A DNA stretch of 64,000 nucleotides from Haliotis asinina (GCF_037392515.1 NC_090288.1:12629969-12693968); one strand, 5' to 3'. Shown: positions 25,601-33,980, counted from the first letter of the stretch. A program made the numbers and translations. Notes: generated by a model not told the origin, from the letters alone.

Positions 25601-26710
25601 GTCTATCTGTGATCTGTTCCCTATTGCCACTCTCTGATGTACCTGTGATCAGATGTATGTCTATCTGTGATCTGTTCTCTGTTGCCACTCTCTGATGTAC
25701 CTGTGATCAGATGTATGTCTATCTGTGATCTGTTCTCTGTTGCCACTCTCTGATGTACCTGTGATCAGATGTATGTCTATCTGTGATCTGTTCTCTGTTG
25801 CCACTCTCTGATGTACCTGTGATCAGATGTATGTCTATCTGTGATCTGTTCTCTATTGCCACTCTCTGATGTACCTGTGATCAGATGTATGCCTATCTGT
25901 GATCTGTTCTCTATGTATATTTGACCTGTTCTCCACATGATCTGTGGTCAGTTCCTTATGACCTGTTTCTAACATGTATGTGACCTCAGTAACTCTTAGA
26001 TCTGTGTTCTGTGTAGATTTTACCAGTGATCCATGTCGTCTGTGACCTGTTCTGTATGTGATCTGTGCTGTGTGACCTGTTCTCCCTGTGATCTGTGATT
26101 CGTTCTGCATGTTATCTGTGCTGTATGTGACCTGTTCTTCATGTAATCTGCTCTGCATGTGATCTGTGATCTATGTGTGACCTGTTCTTATGTGATCTAA
26201 TGATCTGACCTTTCTCCATGTAATCTGTGATATGCTGTGCATGTGATCTGTGATCTGTGTGTGACCTGTTTGTGTGATCTGTGATTTGTTCTGCATGTGA
26301 TCTGTTCTCCATGTGAACTGTACTGTATGTAATATGTGATCTGTTCTTCATGTGATCTGTTCTTCATGTGATCTGTATGTGACCTTTCTCCATGTGATCT
26401 GTGATATGTTCTGCATGTGATCTGTGATCTATGTGTGATCTTTTTCTGTGTGATCTGTGATGTGTTATCTGTTCTCTATCTATCTATGATCTGTTCCAGG
26501 GTACACACACAGCTCATCTCCCTGTTTGCTAGAGGGGTGGAGAAGATAGGCAAAGATAGTGTGATCTGTGATCTGTTATCTGTTCTCTATCTATCTATGA
26601 TCTGTTCCAGGGTACACACACAGCTGATCTCCCTGTTTGCTAGAGGGGTGGAGAAGATAGGCAAAGACCCGGTGCTCAACTGCCCTCCATGCTGCACTAG
26701 CTGTGAATAG
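1541..26710 (+). CDS. CERK: Ceramide kinase, 12 coding exons (whole gene span)
   Basis: The product should phosphorylate ceramide to ceramide-1-phosphate at Golgi and plasma membranes. Coding exons are 1541-1691, 18244-18516, 18856-18984, 19508-19571, 20432-20574, 21151-21225, 21998-22150, 23152-23257, 24133-24209, 24574-24782, 25111-25322 and 26611-26710; every junction is GT-AG and every phase agrees, giving 563 residues (human CERK is 537). Seen in order: a PH-like region (residues about 10-135), LLVFVNPFGG opening the lipid-kinase domain (about 145), VCVGGDGTFSEV (about 208-219, nucleotide-binding loop), GIIPAGSTD (about 248-256), and the CX3CX2C motif at C362, C366 and C369 that is specific to ceramide kinase and separates it from sphingosine and diacylglycerol kinases. 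The C-terminal LFARGVE matches the family. Identification is from recalled family sequence; the exon model has no transcript support. Confidence 0.95.
2649..2740 (+). repeat. Dispersed repeat, copy 1 of a direct pair
   Basis: ATTTTATTCAAATGCTTATA followed by an ATAATGAG(G/T)GTCC block recurs at 3797-3890 with about 80% likeness by eye. Confidence 0.7.
3797..3890 (+). repeat. Dispersed repeat, copy 2 of a direct pair
   Basis: Second copy of the 2649 sequence, same orientation, about 1.15 kb downstream. Confidence 0.7.
3967..4094. mobile_element. Foldback MITE, AAGAAATACAGTTCGTTCT family
   Basis: The first and last 19 bases are perfect inverted copies (AAGAAATACAGTTCGTTCT). Inside, AAAGCAC is also repeated inverted. 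A half copy of the left side is at about 23365-23450. Confidence 0.8.
4453..4622 (+). mobile_element. tRNA-like SINE (family A)
   Basis: GGGGTAGCCTAGTGGTCAAAG (A-box side), GGTTCAATTCCCCACATGGG (B-box side) and a GGAATGTTGCTAAAAGCGG tail ending in ACTC repeats. Confidence 0.9.
5290..5447 (+). mobile_element. tRNA-like SINE (family A)
   Basis: GGGTAGCCTAGTGGTTAAAA, GGTTTGATTCCCCATATG and a tail ending ACTCACTCACT. Confidence 0.88.
7015..8364 (-). mobile_element. Tc1/mariner DNA transposon, decayed, with TIRs and TA target duplication
   Basis: The termini read TACTCATGGAAAAATTTAAG at 7015 and, reversed, TGCTCATGGAAAAATTTAAT from 8364, continuing into GGGAACGCATG on both sides with a 3-bp indel. 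TA dinucleotides flank at 7013-7014 and 8365-8366. The 1350-bp element carries a minus-strand transposase relic. It sits in CERK intron 1. Confidence 0.92.
7125..8133 (-). pseudogene. Tc1-family transposase, frameshifted
   Basis: Three minus-strand frames carry successive parts. 8133-7768 holds the helix-turn-helix DNA-binding half and a basic RRGRGRKRK patch. 7750-7505 holds the first catalytic aspartate in FSDES. 7634-7125 holds the second aspartate in FQHDNAHPH and the glutamate in SPDLNPIEHLWD. The spacing is 34 residues between D and E, the DD34E pattern of Tc1. At least two frameshifts, near 7755 and 7630, make it inactive. Confidence 0.93.
8990..9165 (+). repeat. Minisatellite of about 51 bp, 3-4 copies
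   Basis: Units contain GCTACACGGTAATCTGTAGC and CTAGTTCATACCTATCGGGG. In CERK intron 1. Confidence 0.9.
12896..13058. mobile_element. Foldback element of about 163 bp
   Basis: The left arm runs GGACAAACTTGATGGATGAA ... CAATACAGATT and the right arm mirrors it, ending ACTTTGTCC-type. The arms pair over most of their length around a short centre. A shorter relative lies at 45205-45285. Confidence 0.75.
13391..13547 (-). mobile_element. tRNA-like SINE (family A)
   Basis: Minus-strand copy with the tail GAGTGAGTATG at the low end and GGTAGCCTAGTGGTTAAAGT at the high end. Confidence 0.88.
14220..14378 (+). mobile_element. tRNA-like SINE (family A), degraded
   Basis: GGTCTATTGGTTAAAGCAGT, CTGGGTTCGATTCAACTCAT, tail with TACTGGAAAAAGTGG and ACTCACTC. 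Confidence 0.8.
15787..15962. mobile_element. pogo/Tigger-like MITE in CERK intron 1
   Basis: Ends CAGTGGAAGCTGTCAAAACC and, reversed, CAGTGGAAGCTGTTTAAACC, both continuing into GGCA; TA precedes the left end. 176 bp. Confidence 0.7.
15990..16193 (-). mobile_element. SINE-like repeat (family B)
   Basis: GGTGGTGGTCTGTAAATAAT, GTGTCAACCAAGTCAGTGAG and TACCCCGGACCTTCACGGGT. Strand assigned from the shared tail seen in the complete copy at 58736. Confidence 0.88.
16278..16345 (-). mobile_element. Family B repeat fragment
   Basis: GGCTGGACCAGACAGTCCAG and GACCTACACATT. Confidence 0.7.
16385..16582 (-). mobile_element. Family B repeat
   Basis: TATATGGCGGTGGTAGCCAT, GCGTCAACCAAGTCAGCAAG and AGATCTTCACGG. 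Confidence 0.83.
16935..17132 (-). mobile_element. Family B repeat
   Basis: CTTGACCAGACAATCCAGTG, ACGTGTCAACCAAGTCAGCA and CCTGGATCTTCAGGGGTT. Confidence 0.84.
17793..18182 (+). repeat. 108-bp minisatellite, 3.6 copies, just before CERK exon 2
   Basis: Unit starts at 17793, 17901, 18009 and 18117, an exact 108-bp step, beginning CCCAAGTGTG(C/G)TG. It ends about 60 bp before the exon 2 acceptor. The 36-residue period keeps a 195-codon minus-strand frame open by arithmetic alone. Confidence 0.96.
18244..18516 (+). CDS. CERK: CERK exon 2 (PH-like domain)
   Basis: Encodes residues 51-141: RRLNNLLELQEVIGV through QMWVDKILYLLQGP. The acceptor is TTTATGTTCCAG and the donor is GTAGTA at 18517; both ends are phase 1. 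The segment VYYVKRQTKHRWRHKKMVF aligns with the vertebrate CERK stretch around VHCVKRARRHRWKW, and the tryptophan in QMWVDKIL matches the C-terminal helix of a PH domain. Confidence 0.93.
18636..18690 (-). mobile_element. Family B repeat fragment
   Basis: GTCTGGACTAGACAAACCAG and ATTATGAGCATCGA, in CERK intron 2. Confidence 0.68.
18856..18984 (+). CDS. CERK: CERK exon 3 (start of the kinase domain)
   Basis: Encodes EFHRPKRLLVFVNPFGGR through AGISTEVI. The acceptor is GACTGTTACAG and the donor GTGAGT at 18985, phase 1 at both ends. VNPFGG followed by a basic stretch and KVAPLF is the characteristic opening of the DAGK-type catalytic domain. Confidence 0.95.
19150..19312 (-). mobile_element. 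tRNA-like SINE (family A)
   Basis: Full-length minus copy between CERK exons 3 and 4; GAGTGAGT tail side and GGGGTAGCCTAGTGGGTAAG head. Confidence 0.88.
19337..19466 (-). mobile_element. tRNA-like SINE (family A), truncated
   Basis: A second, more diverged minus copy 25 bp on: AATTGGCTTCACGTATTGTA and GGCATAACCAAGTAGTTAAA (reversed). It ends about 40 bp before CERK exon 4. Confidence 0.7.
19508..19571 (+). CDS. CERK: CERK exon 4
   Basis: A 64-nt exon encoding MTERQNHAKEVLQDYNLDTIDG across its ends; it enters in phase 1 and leaves in phase 2. TERQNHAKE aligns with TEHANQAKE of vertebrate CERK. Donor GTGAGT at 19572. Confidence 0.93.
20432..20574 (+). CDS. CERK: CERK exon 5 (nucleotide-binding loop)
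   Basis: Encodes VVCVGGDGTFSEVLNGLLD through KLRVGIIPAG. The GGDGT motif is the conserved ATP-binding loop; invertebrates keep T where human CERK has M. Acceptor TTGTCCCCTAG, donor GTAAAT at 20575 (phase 1). A MITE begins only 15 bases past the exon end. Confidence 0.95.
20590..20768. mobile_element. Tc1-type MITE in CERK intron 5
   Basis: An element of about 179 bp with inverted ends TACTCATGGAAGTAAATAAG and, reversed, TGATTATGGAAACAAATAAG, both continuing into GAAACACATGAAAG. TA flanks both sides. Its ends resemble those of the Tc1 relic at 7015-8364, including a GAATAGCTGTG-type subterminal block. It begins 15 bp after exon 5. Confidence 0.8.
20974..21089. mobile_element. MITE, TACTGAACAGC family, copy 1
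   Basis: Ends TACTGAACAGCAAAAGAAAT and, reversed, TACAGAATAGCAAAAGAAAT; TA follows the right end. Family copies also lie at 22893, 33847 and 39141. Confidence 0.75.
21151..21225 (+). CDS. CERK: CERK exon 6
   Basis: A 75-nt exon encoding GSTDAIVYTSVGINDPITSA and then IHIIIG. STDA plus the histidine in IHII align with the vertebrate GSTDCVCYSTVGTSDAETSALHIV segment. Phase 1 at both ends. Confidence 0.94.
21998..22150 (+). CDS. CERK: CERK exon 7
   Basis: Encodes GDSVGMDVCALYNRNQF, then YSVSMIAYGYYGDLLEDS and GLRWMGPARYNWCG. The run of YGYYGD, RW and ARY residues is strongly conserved in the second catalytic lobe. Acceptor TTTTCTTGCAG, donor GTATGT at 22151, phase 1 at both ends. Confidence 0.95.
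22245..22706. mobile_element. Probable foldback element with CTTAACTAAGG blocks
   Basis: Outer ends TTGTTCAAAACAGC and TTGTTTTGAACAA are inverted, and the interior has several inverted CTTA(A)CTAAGGTT blocks. The borders are approximate. Confidence 0.5.
22893..23024. mobile_element. MITE, TACTGAACAGC family, copy 2
   Basis: Left end TACTGAACAACAAGAGAAAC preceded by TA; right end TTTCTTTTGCTGTTCATGG. The interior shares the CATGAGATTTTAATT-type block with the other copies. Confidence 0.7.
23152..23257 (+). CDS. CERK: CERK exon 8 (first cysteine of the signature)
   Basis: Encodes GFKKFLANNSYEGEVSFLLS and the tail HPRDGTRCNAG. C362 is the first cysteine of CX3CX2C, which is split by the exon 8/9 junction. 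Enters in phase 1 and leaves in phase 2 at donor GTAATA (23258). Confidence 0.93.
24133..24209 (+). CDS. CERK: CERK exon 9 (CX3CX2C completion)
   Basis: Encodes CNMCAKASERNREYSRS and GVTRPFTQ. C366 and C369 complete the ceramide-kinase signature, equivalent to C351 and C354 of the human enzyme. The rest is the variable linker. Donor GTAGGT at 24210, phase 1. Confidence 0.92.
24574..24782 (+). CDS. CERK: CERK exon 10
   Basis: Encodes VGADGWHKVRGKFLGINSF, the MSCRTAMTPEGVSPATHLGD block and CSRIDFLRHLHRCADKQADQ. HLGDG is the conserved C-terminal catalytic motif. The acceptor is a tandem CAGTAG, so the exon could begin at 24574 or 24577; both keep the frame. Donor GTAAGA at 24783, phase 0. Confidence 0.95.
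24808..24912 (-). mobile_element. Family B repeat fragment
   Basis: GCCTCGGTCTGTAAATAGTC, AACATGAGCATCGATCTACA. It starts about 25 bp after CERK exon 10. Confidence 0.78.
25111..25322 (+). CDS. CERK: CERK exon 11
   Basis: Encodes FDFSFIQVFRVKEFRFHPLF, an acidic linker (SDVEEAEEATT) and SVWNIDGELVTSPDLHV. FDFSFI, YRVK-like and W(N)IDGE blocks align with vertebrate FDFTFVEVYRVKKF and SSWNCDGE. Acceptor TGTATTCCAG, donor GTATGC at 25323, phase 2. Confidence 0.95.
25503..25914 (+). repeat. 58-bp minisatellite, 7 copies, CERK intron 11
   Basis: Units contain TTGCCACTCTCTGATGTACC and GATCAGATGTATGTCTATC. Nearly identical copies at a 58-bp step from 25503. Confidence 0.97.
25915..26448 (+). repeat. 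Degenerate GATCTGTGATCTGTT repeat tract
   Basis: Irregular tandem units built on TGTGATCTGTTCT and TGTGACCTGTTC fill the rest of CERK intron 11 and lead into the duplicated terminal exon. Confidence 0.88.
26449..26670 (+). repeat. Two-copy 111-bp tandem duplication spanning an intron end and an exon
   Basis: Units 26449-26559 and 26560-26670 each hold 51 bp of intron (including the acceptor) and 60 bp of exon 12. They differ at only a handful of positions, so the duplication is recent. It lies at the end of a long GATCTGTGATCTGTT-type repeat tract. Confidence 0.95.
26500..26610 (+). CDS. CERK: Duplicated CERK terminal-exon copy, alternative in-frame 5' extension
   Basis: The acceptor at 26498-26499 is identical to the one at 26609-26610. 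If it is used, the reading frame stays open through 26500-26610 into exon 12 and adds 37 residues: VHTQLISLFARGVEKIGKD followed by an intron-derived SVICDLLSVLYLSMICSR. The protein would then be 600 residues. Which acceptor is used cannot be told from sequence. Confidence 0.5.
26611..26710 (+). CDS. CERK: CERK exon 12 (terminal exon, stop codon)
   Basis: Encodes (R)VHTQLISLFARGVEKIGKD and then PVLNCPPCCTSCE with TAG at 26708. VHxQLxxLFARGxE is the conserved CERK C-terminus. The acceptor is GATCTGTTCCAG. An almost identical copy of the first 60 nt with the same acceptor lies 111 bp upstream. Confidence 0.88.
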
Positions 26711-26925
26711 TGAATATGTGAATGGTGAATGAGTGAACATTCTCTGGGAACAGACATGTCCAAAGATACATATGAACCTGGAAAGGATATGGATGTGGTT
26801 TTAGCAGATATCACCTGAGCTTTTGATTTGTTTTGACAGACGTAACGTAAACATAATGGGAGATATTGTTATTGACATAAACTACTTAAACTGGTGATAT
26901 GGTTATTTACCTATGTCATGAAAGC

Positions 26926-27185
26926 TTTTGATATTGGTTAGCAACAGATATCACCCAAGTTTGGGATATGGTTAGTAACAGATATCACGTATGTTTAGGA
27001 TGTTTGTCAGATGAAGTGATATGAGCTATCTGTTTCAATAGATATCTCATGAGGTATGGATAACAACATATATCTCAAGCCGTAGACATCAACATATATC
27101 TCATGAGCTGTGGATATCAACAGATATCACATGAGCCATGGATATCAACAGATATCACATGAGTTATGGATATCAACAGTTGGGA
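26926..27185 (+). repeat. Degenerate tandem repeat of GATATCAACAGATATCAC
   Basis: Units of about 25-30 bp with ATATC(A/T)CATGAGC and GGATATCAACAG follow the CERK stop by about 200 bp. Confidence 0.8.
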
Positions 27186-30100
27186 TATAACAATGGTGTC
27201 CTTCAAATGCACATTGACTAATATATCATAAAGTAACAATATGTGATGGCAGCTTGTTATTATTTAACAATAACTACAAGCTATATACTAGCAAATGAAC
27301 TTTAGAAAAAAAACTTCACTGTGGTATTGGTTTTACTAAGTGCTGTGACCCTTTATGCTCATGGGTAAATTCCTGTGAATATAGACACTGATTCTAATAG
27401 AGTTTATGTCTTTTGATACCTGGTTGTCACATCTGATCTGCAACCCAGTCAATTTTGTGAAAGGAATTCAAATCAAAGAGTATGGTTGATGCATCCCTTC
27501 ATTGTAGATCAGTGAATTGTGTTGACAGTTTTCCAAATGAAGATCATGATCTTCATAGACATTCTGTGTAGAAGAGAGAACTGTGATTGGGAATTTTGAT
27601 TGAAGCATGTGTTTGGTGCATCCTTTCACATCTCTGCAATATAGTGTGTGTGGCCCAGTGTAGAGTGGTCATCCATTACAAAGCTGTCGAGTTATTATGT
27701 GCGTAGTAGATCCTTATTTTTGATGCTGTCAGTGAAACGACTGGTGCAGAGGTATTGCTTGATAAAAATGCTACAGATAAGCATGTGTTTATCAGTAGTG
27801 ACAAGCGCCGAGTTTCGACAAATAAATACTTCTACATTTTGACTTTACAGATAGTTTTCCTTGAGTCAATTTCCATGAACAGTCCATTTCAGAGCATGCA
27901 CTCCACAGTGTCAGCGATAGTTGGACCTTTTTAAAGAAATTTAGGGACAGAAATGGATGTTTAAACATTTTGTTTTCAAGTAAGAATTATTTACCAGTAA
28001 TGCTGTTTATCTCCTATTAACTTGACAAAAAAAGGTAAAATTTATCTGCATGTGTTATGTATAATTAAACTAAGATTTACGAGGTATTGCTAAACAGACA
28101 GAATAAGATTCATCTGTAAGTAAATGTTGGCCATAAAATATGAATGGCTGCCATTCTGAACATTGATGTTCTGGAATAGTGAATTTAAATGACATGCCTT
28201 GAGAAAATAATGAGGATTTGTTCAAGTTTGACTTGTTAGGTTATTAAGTCGTGCATATTGATATAATAATAATTATTCTTATAATATAGAGATCCTGTTT
28301 CATGAAGATGAAGCAGACACATAATGTGGTGTTGGGATAACAGTATGTAGCACTGGAACATGATATAATTTCAGATACAAAATCTGTATACAGTAGTGAG
28401 TTTTGCATAAATTAATTAAGCTAGGCAATTTTCCGTTAATTGTTTTACTGTTGAGTTGATTTTGTTATTTGTCTACTGTTTATGTTTTTCAATGTGCAGT
28501 TGTTTGTACAAATGTTATATCTCGCATGGGAGGTTGAACAAGATCATGTTCTCCCATAAACTGATTATTATCTAAATGGCAATCACAAATATTGCTTCCA
28601 AAATAGGTATCATAGTGTACATGGGATATGAGTTCATACTCTTTTTTTTTGGTAGTGTGGGTTTTTTTATGAAAAGATATTTTGGGTCCTTGGCCTGCTT
28701 TTGGTGCTAATACTGCAGCTTGGCAACTCAGTCTTGTTTTCAATACAGTTAGTGCTTAGAATACAGGACTTTAATACATTAGTATGCTAGTTGCTAGCTT
28801 GTTTTTAAATGTATTGAAAAGTTTAGTAGATCATCCTCACTTCACAGGGGGAATTGTTAAGTAGGATTAACATCCATGAGGGATTAGACCAAGTTTTTTT
28901 ATTCATTTTAGTAGAGTCACCGAGCCTAGTCAAATTCAACTATGCAGATAATGACTGACACAAGCACGTTTGTATTCTTGTAAATTATTTCATGAAAACA
29001 TGAAACAAAAAAAACCTATTTAGGTATGTTGTGTGTGTGCATGTGTGTGAGCATTCACTTTTGTTGCTGAGAAAAGGTCAGTTGTTAAATATCAATGCAA
29101 GAGAGAAATTTCAAGTGTATTTATTCTAGCAATTATCAGTAATATATCAGTTACACAGATATTTAGATGGTATTTTATAATGTGTGCCATTGATGTTCAT
29201 TTCAGGGTTGGATTAGTTCAGAGTATCGTTATTAGTTGCATGGAAAACATCTTTCAGAGTGTCGAAAGCTTGTGAGAAAATTGGATAAATATTTTTGCAT
29301 GATGACAATGTACCATTACTGAATGTTAAATAAGGACACATATTTATCTCTAAACATAACATTTACTCCATATATCATGAAATGTGAAAGTCATTTGATG
29401 CTGGTATTGTGTCGTCACCAAGGACAATATTTATGGAGTATGGATGTGTTCATGGCTTTGAGCCCACAATTTACAAACATGATATCATGCTAAAGATATC
29501 CTAACATAAACAAAATGCCATGGCAGAGATTTGACTGTACTAACAGATTTTATCATTCATGAGGATGTGGACATCTTTGTACAAGGAGGAATTGGGGTTG
29601 GATAACTTTAAGAAATTATTTTCTCTTATCTTTAATTACAGTAATATTGATAGTAGCCAATGGATGGATGGACAGTGAGCTTGAAGGTCAAGATGTATTT
29701 GTGATATTTGTTTAAAACAAAACGGTGAATTGTAGTGCTGTTTTTCATTTTAAATATTGATCCTTGTATCAGAGTACTGATTTGAGCGATATCAAAACAT
29801 GAATAATTTAGAGTTTGTTATACATTGTGAAATTATGGTTAGGGTGCAGGCATTTGAGAATTGTATTTTTGTGTCAAATGCAAGCATGTTTTAGGTCAGT
29901 ATCAAATGTTATTGAATTTCCTGTGATGACAGGCATGTATTTTACGCAGAAATAAATAAATTTTATTGACTGGTTTCCCATGCCCATTGAAATAGAAATA
30001 GCAGTAGCCGTGAGTTTTTAATCTTGCTTCTGTGTTCTGCTGCAGAATTGGTGAACAGTAGGTACTTTCATTTTTCAGTATTGCATCTTCGAAAATGATG

Positions 30101-30313
30101 ATAGTTAATTATGGATGCCTAATGTATTTATCACTTTAATGTCCTTCGTGTCAAGTCAGACAGACTTAGACTTAGTGGCATATCTATTAGAGATAGACAT
30201 CAACTCATACCCTAAGACTAGAAGACCTTAATTAACATGTGACCTAAATATTTCACTTCAGCATTACTGTTCTGCACAGAACCCCTGTGTTGTCCCACAA
30301 CACCAGGGAAATG

Positions 30314-30362
30314 TAGGGGGTGGTGTAGGGGTTTGGGGTTTGGGGGTAGGGTAAGAGGGTAG
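30314..30362 (+). other. G-rich run with quadruplex potential
   Basis: Runs of GGGGG, GGGG, GGGG, GGGGG, GGG and GGG are separated by short T/A spacers, about 3.6 kb after the CERK stop. If it is in the 3' UTR it would be present as RNA. Confidence 0.6.
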
Positions 30363-30861
30363 GTGTGTGTTTCTAATTACTACCTGTTTTACGTCAGTCA
30401 CACAGAATCTGAGGGACATATGATACAGTGTCTACTCCTGTGCGTCATTGTTTCTGAAACATGAAGTACAATAATGCAAGTAACGATAAGAATTTTTGGC
30501 AGAGAACAAAAGCTTTAGGTAGCACTTATTGATGCTTTTAACAAAAGAAGCATTGTAATTTATGTGTTTCATGTTTGATTGTCAGTGTATCGCCACACCT
30601 CATGGCTAAGGTTTCAGTTTTTGACAAAACCTATTCTATGGTCAGCCTGTTAATATCTCCTTTGTCTACTTAAAAAATATGTTGAAATACCATTAATTCG
30701 AATCTTAGATGTTTACTGTGGTTATGGGTTATTTTTCTCCTGTAATAGCATTGAACTTTTCAGCATTCTGTATTTACTGGGGTAATTTATTTTGAATAGT
30801 TAGAACTGAGGACCTACTTGCAGCCTTCAGTTGTAGTTCCTAGTTTCAAGTTACAGATATA

Positions 30862-30988
30862 TACTGGACAAAATAAGTTAGAAATATTGGTATTTTTATG
30901 ACTGACATTTTATCAGTATGTTAATGAATAAATACGTCATTATTCATAATTTCAAAATTTACATATCCCTAACTATTTTTGTCCAGTA
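30862..30988. mobile_element. MITE with TACTGGACAAAA inverted ends
   Basis: Left arm TACTGGACAAAATAAGTTAG; right arm CTAACTATTTTTGTCCAGTA. 127 bp, TA before the left end. A partial relative, with CAAAACAAGTTAGGGACATT, lies at 41748-41805. Confidence 0.72.
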
Positions 30989-31481
30989 TGTATTGGTGTG
31001 ATACAGATTTTTTTTTATGTGTGGATGTATGTGTGCATGCATATGCTTGTATATGTTTATTTATTCTGTATTTATTGATGTGCTGTATTGTTTTGAAAAA
31101 AATTTAAATTGATAACTTTTTTAAAGTGAACTAATTTTTTGCGATATGAAGTTCAATACTTGAATCTTACAGAAGCTATAACAAGGTTTTCACAGTAAGA
31201 TTATTGAAACAATAAGAGAATATATTATCTATTGAACATTGTTTTTTTCTTTTATGATTTCATGCTATCTGTTCAACAGATCTGGCAAATCTGATACTTT
31301 CATTGTAGTGAAACTCAAATATTTCAGTCCTAAGCCAAAATGAACAATTTTGTCTCAGTCTTCTGTGGTAGAAATATGTTAGTAGCAGATTCATTTTCAC
31401 TGTTGTCTGTTGCCATGGGAACTGATGGTTTTGAATTTCATAACTGTTGCTATCCAACCTTTTCCTAGTGTATGTGATATA

Positions 31482-31643
31482 CAGTGAAGCCTCATTAATC
31501 CGGACGGTTGCGAGTAGTCTGGACTACTGAGTCAGTGTCTTATAAAATGATGAATAGCAAGCACAATGATAAATTATAGTCATAAAATGATATGAGACAT
31601 GGTTTTTGGTGACAAAAAATGCAAGACTAACAGGGCTTCACTG
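31482..31643. mobile_element. pogo/Tigger-like MITE
   Basis: Ends CAGTGAAGCCTCATTAATCC and, reversed, CAGTGAAGCCCTGTTAGTC, flanked by TA on both sides. CAGTxxAxCC termini with TA duplications fit the pogo group. 162 bp, non-coding. Confidence 0.72.
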
Positions 31644-33846
31644 TACATGATATGAGTATCACGTGATGCAAACATGCCAAATTTGATAACAGACCAAAAC
31701 TGGAATTAGCAAATGATACAAAGTATGTTCATTGTTAAATGTGTTGTCCTGGTGTCTGAATTTACCACACAAATATCAAACTGCAGGTGTCGGCATATGT
31801 TCATTGATTTATGTCATGTGGAAAGTAGCATTTGTAGCTCAGAGACCCTGTGTTCAGATGCATCGTGCATATTATTTATCTTTATTACCGTACTTGCCAT
31901 ATTAAACACCCATCTTTTATATCCTGTGAGACCACCTGAATTCCACTGTTTTAAGTACGTCCTTCTGAAATTGAAATTTGTGACAGACCAAATTTCCTGT
32001 GTAAATCACATAGTTTTTATTGACTGTAGCAATGCAGAACTGATATGTAATTGTAAGAAACACTTTTTTTTAGTGCCATTCATATTTGAGCAAAATTTGT
32101 CTTTAGATGCATGGTATGTGAAAACAAATTCAGCTTATTGTCATGGTTTTATGGTAACTTGTATGATTCTGTAAGTGAGCATGGAGATTGTTATGATAAA
32201 TACGGTATTACTGATAGATAAAACTAAATTTGAAGATTGCCTGGCCAGCTACCTCTATAGGACAAATATGTATTTTCTGTATTTTAATGCCCAGAAAACT
32301 ACCTCTTGAAAATGCCTTTCAAATATCTTGGCGTGAATGGTGGCATGTTTTTTAGGGTTTGATAATGAATGTTCGATCTCAAATTGGCCAGTGATGCTTC
32401 TGAACGCTGCAATGGCCTTTGAATTATGGTGACACCTTGTTAATCTGGATTCTGTTAATTTGAAAGTCCCTCCTGTCACTGTTAGGATGTTGTGCATGTA
32501 TTCATACCATAGACAGTGACATGTTGGTGGCACTATTGCACACAACGCTCTAAAGATAAATAGCGCTTTTAATACTATCAGCCCTTAGGGAAGCTACCAT
32601 ACACTTTGTTCCCAAACATACTTTGAATTTAGATTACACTATTAGATTAAAAAGTTCAAATAAATTAATGCATCATTGCATAAAAATTCACCCCCTCTAC
32701 CAGCTGAACATTATTTCAGTTGAACGCCACAGAGTTATCTCGCTTGGAGCACTCTTTCATAAACATCTTGCACTCAACTTGTGAATTGTCTAGTTCTGTA
32801 ACCATAACGAACACAACACGCGACAGTTTTTGATGTATGGAGCAATTGTTTACATTTCCATATGTGGCATGTGATCTCCATTTGAAGCTGTTTGCCTCGA
32901 AGTTCCAATTGTTTATTTCAGGCAAGTCGTAAGGGATAATAAGTCTTTAATTGCATTATTAGGAAAGTAAAATGAGTGCATATACCCCAAAATATGAAAT
33001 ATAGTCCAAATTATTGTCATAAGTGTGTGAAATTGGACCTTTAAGTTGTACGTTTGTAATCCAGCAAGTTTCACTCGGAATCATTGTCAGGGTTTCACAA
33101 GTATGCATTCTCCATTCTTCTATGTTCCTCCATCACACCAGCCTACAAAATCTTGTGTTGTAGTCGTTACTTATGATAAAAGCAAATGAACACTGTTTCC
33201 AGGGAGATGTAAACAACCAAGAAAGGTCTCAAGATCTGTCAGTCATCAAACCTTTAGCATTGTTTTGCTTCCTCTATTGTTGAGTATGGATACAGGCAAG
33301 GAGAAGGCTCTCTCAAAATTCATCTAAAGGTGGGGGGTTGGACGGTGGATTTCTTTATGGCTTCATTTTAGTAGCTTCATTTCACTAGCTGATGAAAACC
33401 CACGTCTGTTCATGCATATTTGCCTAGTGTATACACAGGTGATTGAGGAACATAGTGTGAACACACTTCTGAGATACTGGTGCCACCAAGATAGGTAACT
33501 CTCTCATGATGGACGCTTAATTACGACTGAGTAGGGATTAAATCATAGAAGTCACATATGTCATAGTTGGGATATTCAGGATCTGAAGAGCTGAATGAAT
33601 TGAATCCCATTATATTTTTAGAGTGAAATAATATATACCTTTACTTTACCTTTAATACAATATGCAAAATATGTTTACTTGTACTGTTTAATTAAGAAAT
33701 ATTTTCAGAAGGGATAAATAAGACCCTGAAAACACCTATAAATCAACTGCTTGGGACCATGCTAACTTGAAATTAGTTAGTATGATGGTTTCAAGACAGT
33801 CATGTAGGAAGAACAGTCTGTTGCCAGTTTTCACTCATCTGAGCTA

Positions 33847-33980
33847 TACTGAACAGCGAAAGAAACTCAAGTTTTGAGAAAAAAAAAAATAGAAATCTCA
33901 TAAAAGTAAGCATTCATGTTAATGTATTCTGTTTAAAAACTTGATGAAGAAAAACAGTTGTGTTTCTTTGCTGTTGAGTA
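33847..33980. mobile_element. MITE, TACTGAACAGC family, copy 3
   Basis: Left end TACTGAACAGCGAAAGAAAC; right end TGTTTCTTTGCTGTTGAGTA followed by TA. Confidence 0.72.

Noticed and set aside
25503..25914. Regular 58-bp repeats considered as a CRISPR-like array
   Set aside because: There are no unique spacers between repeats and the setting is a eukaryotic intron; it is a minisatellite.
31713..32174. 153-codon plus-strand open frame
   Set aside because: No domain, no recognisable likeness, no splice or start context; AT-rich chance frame.
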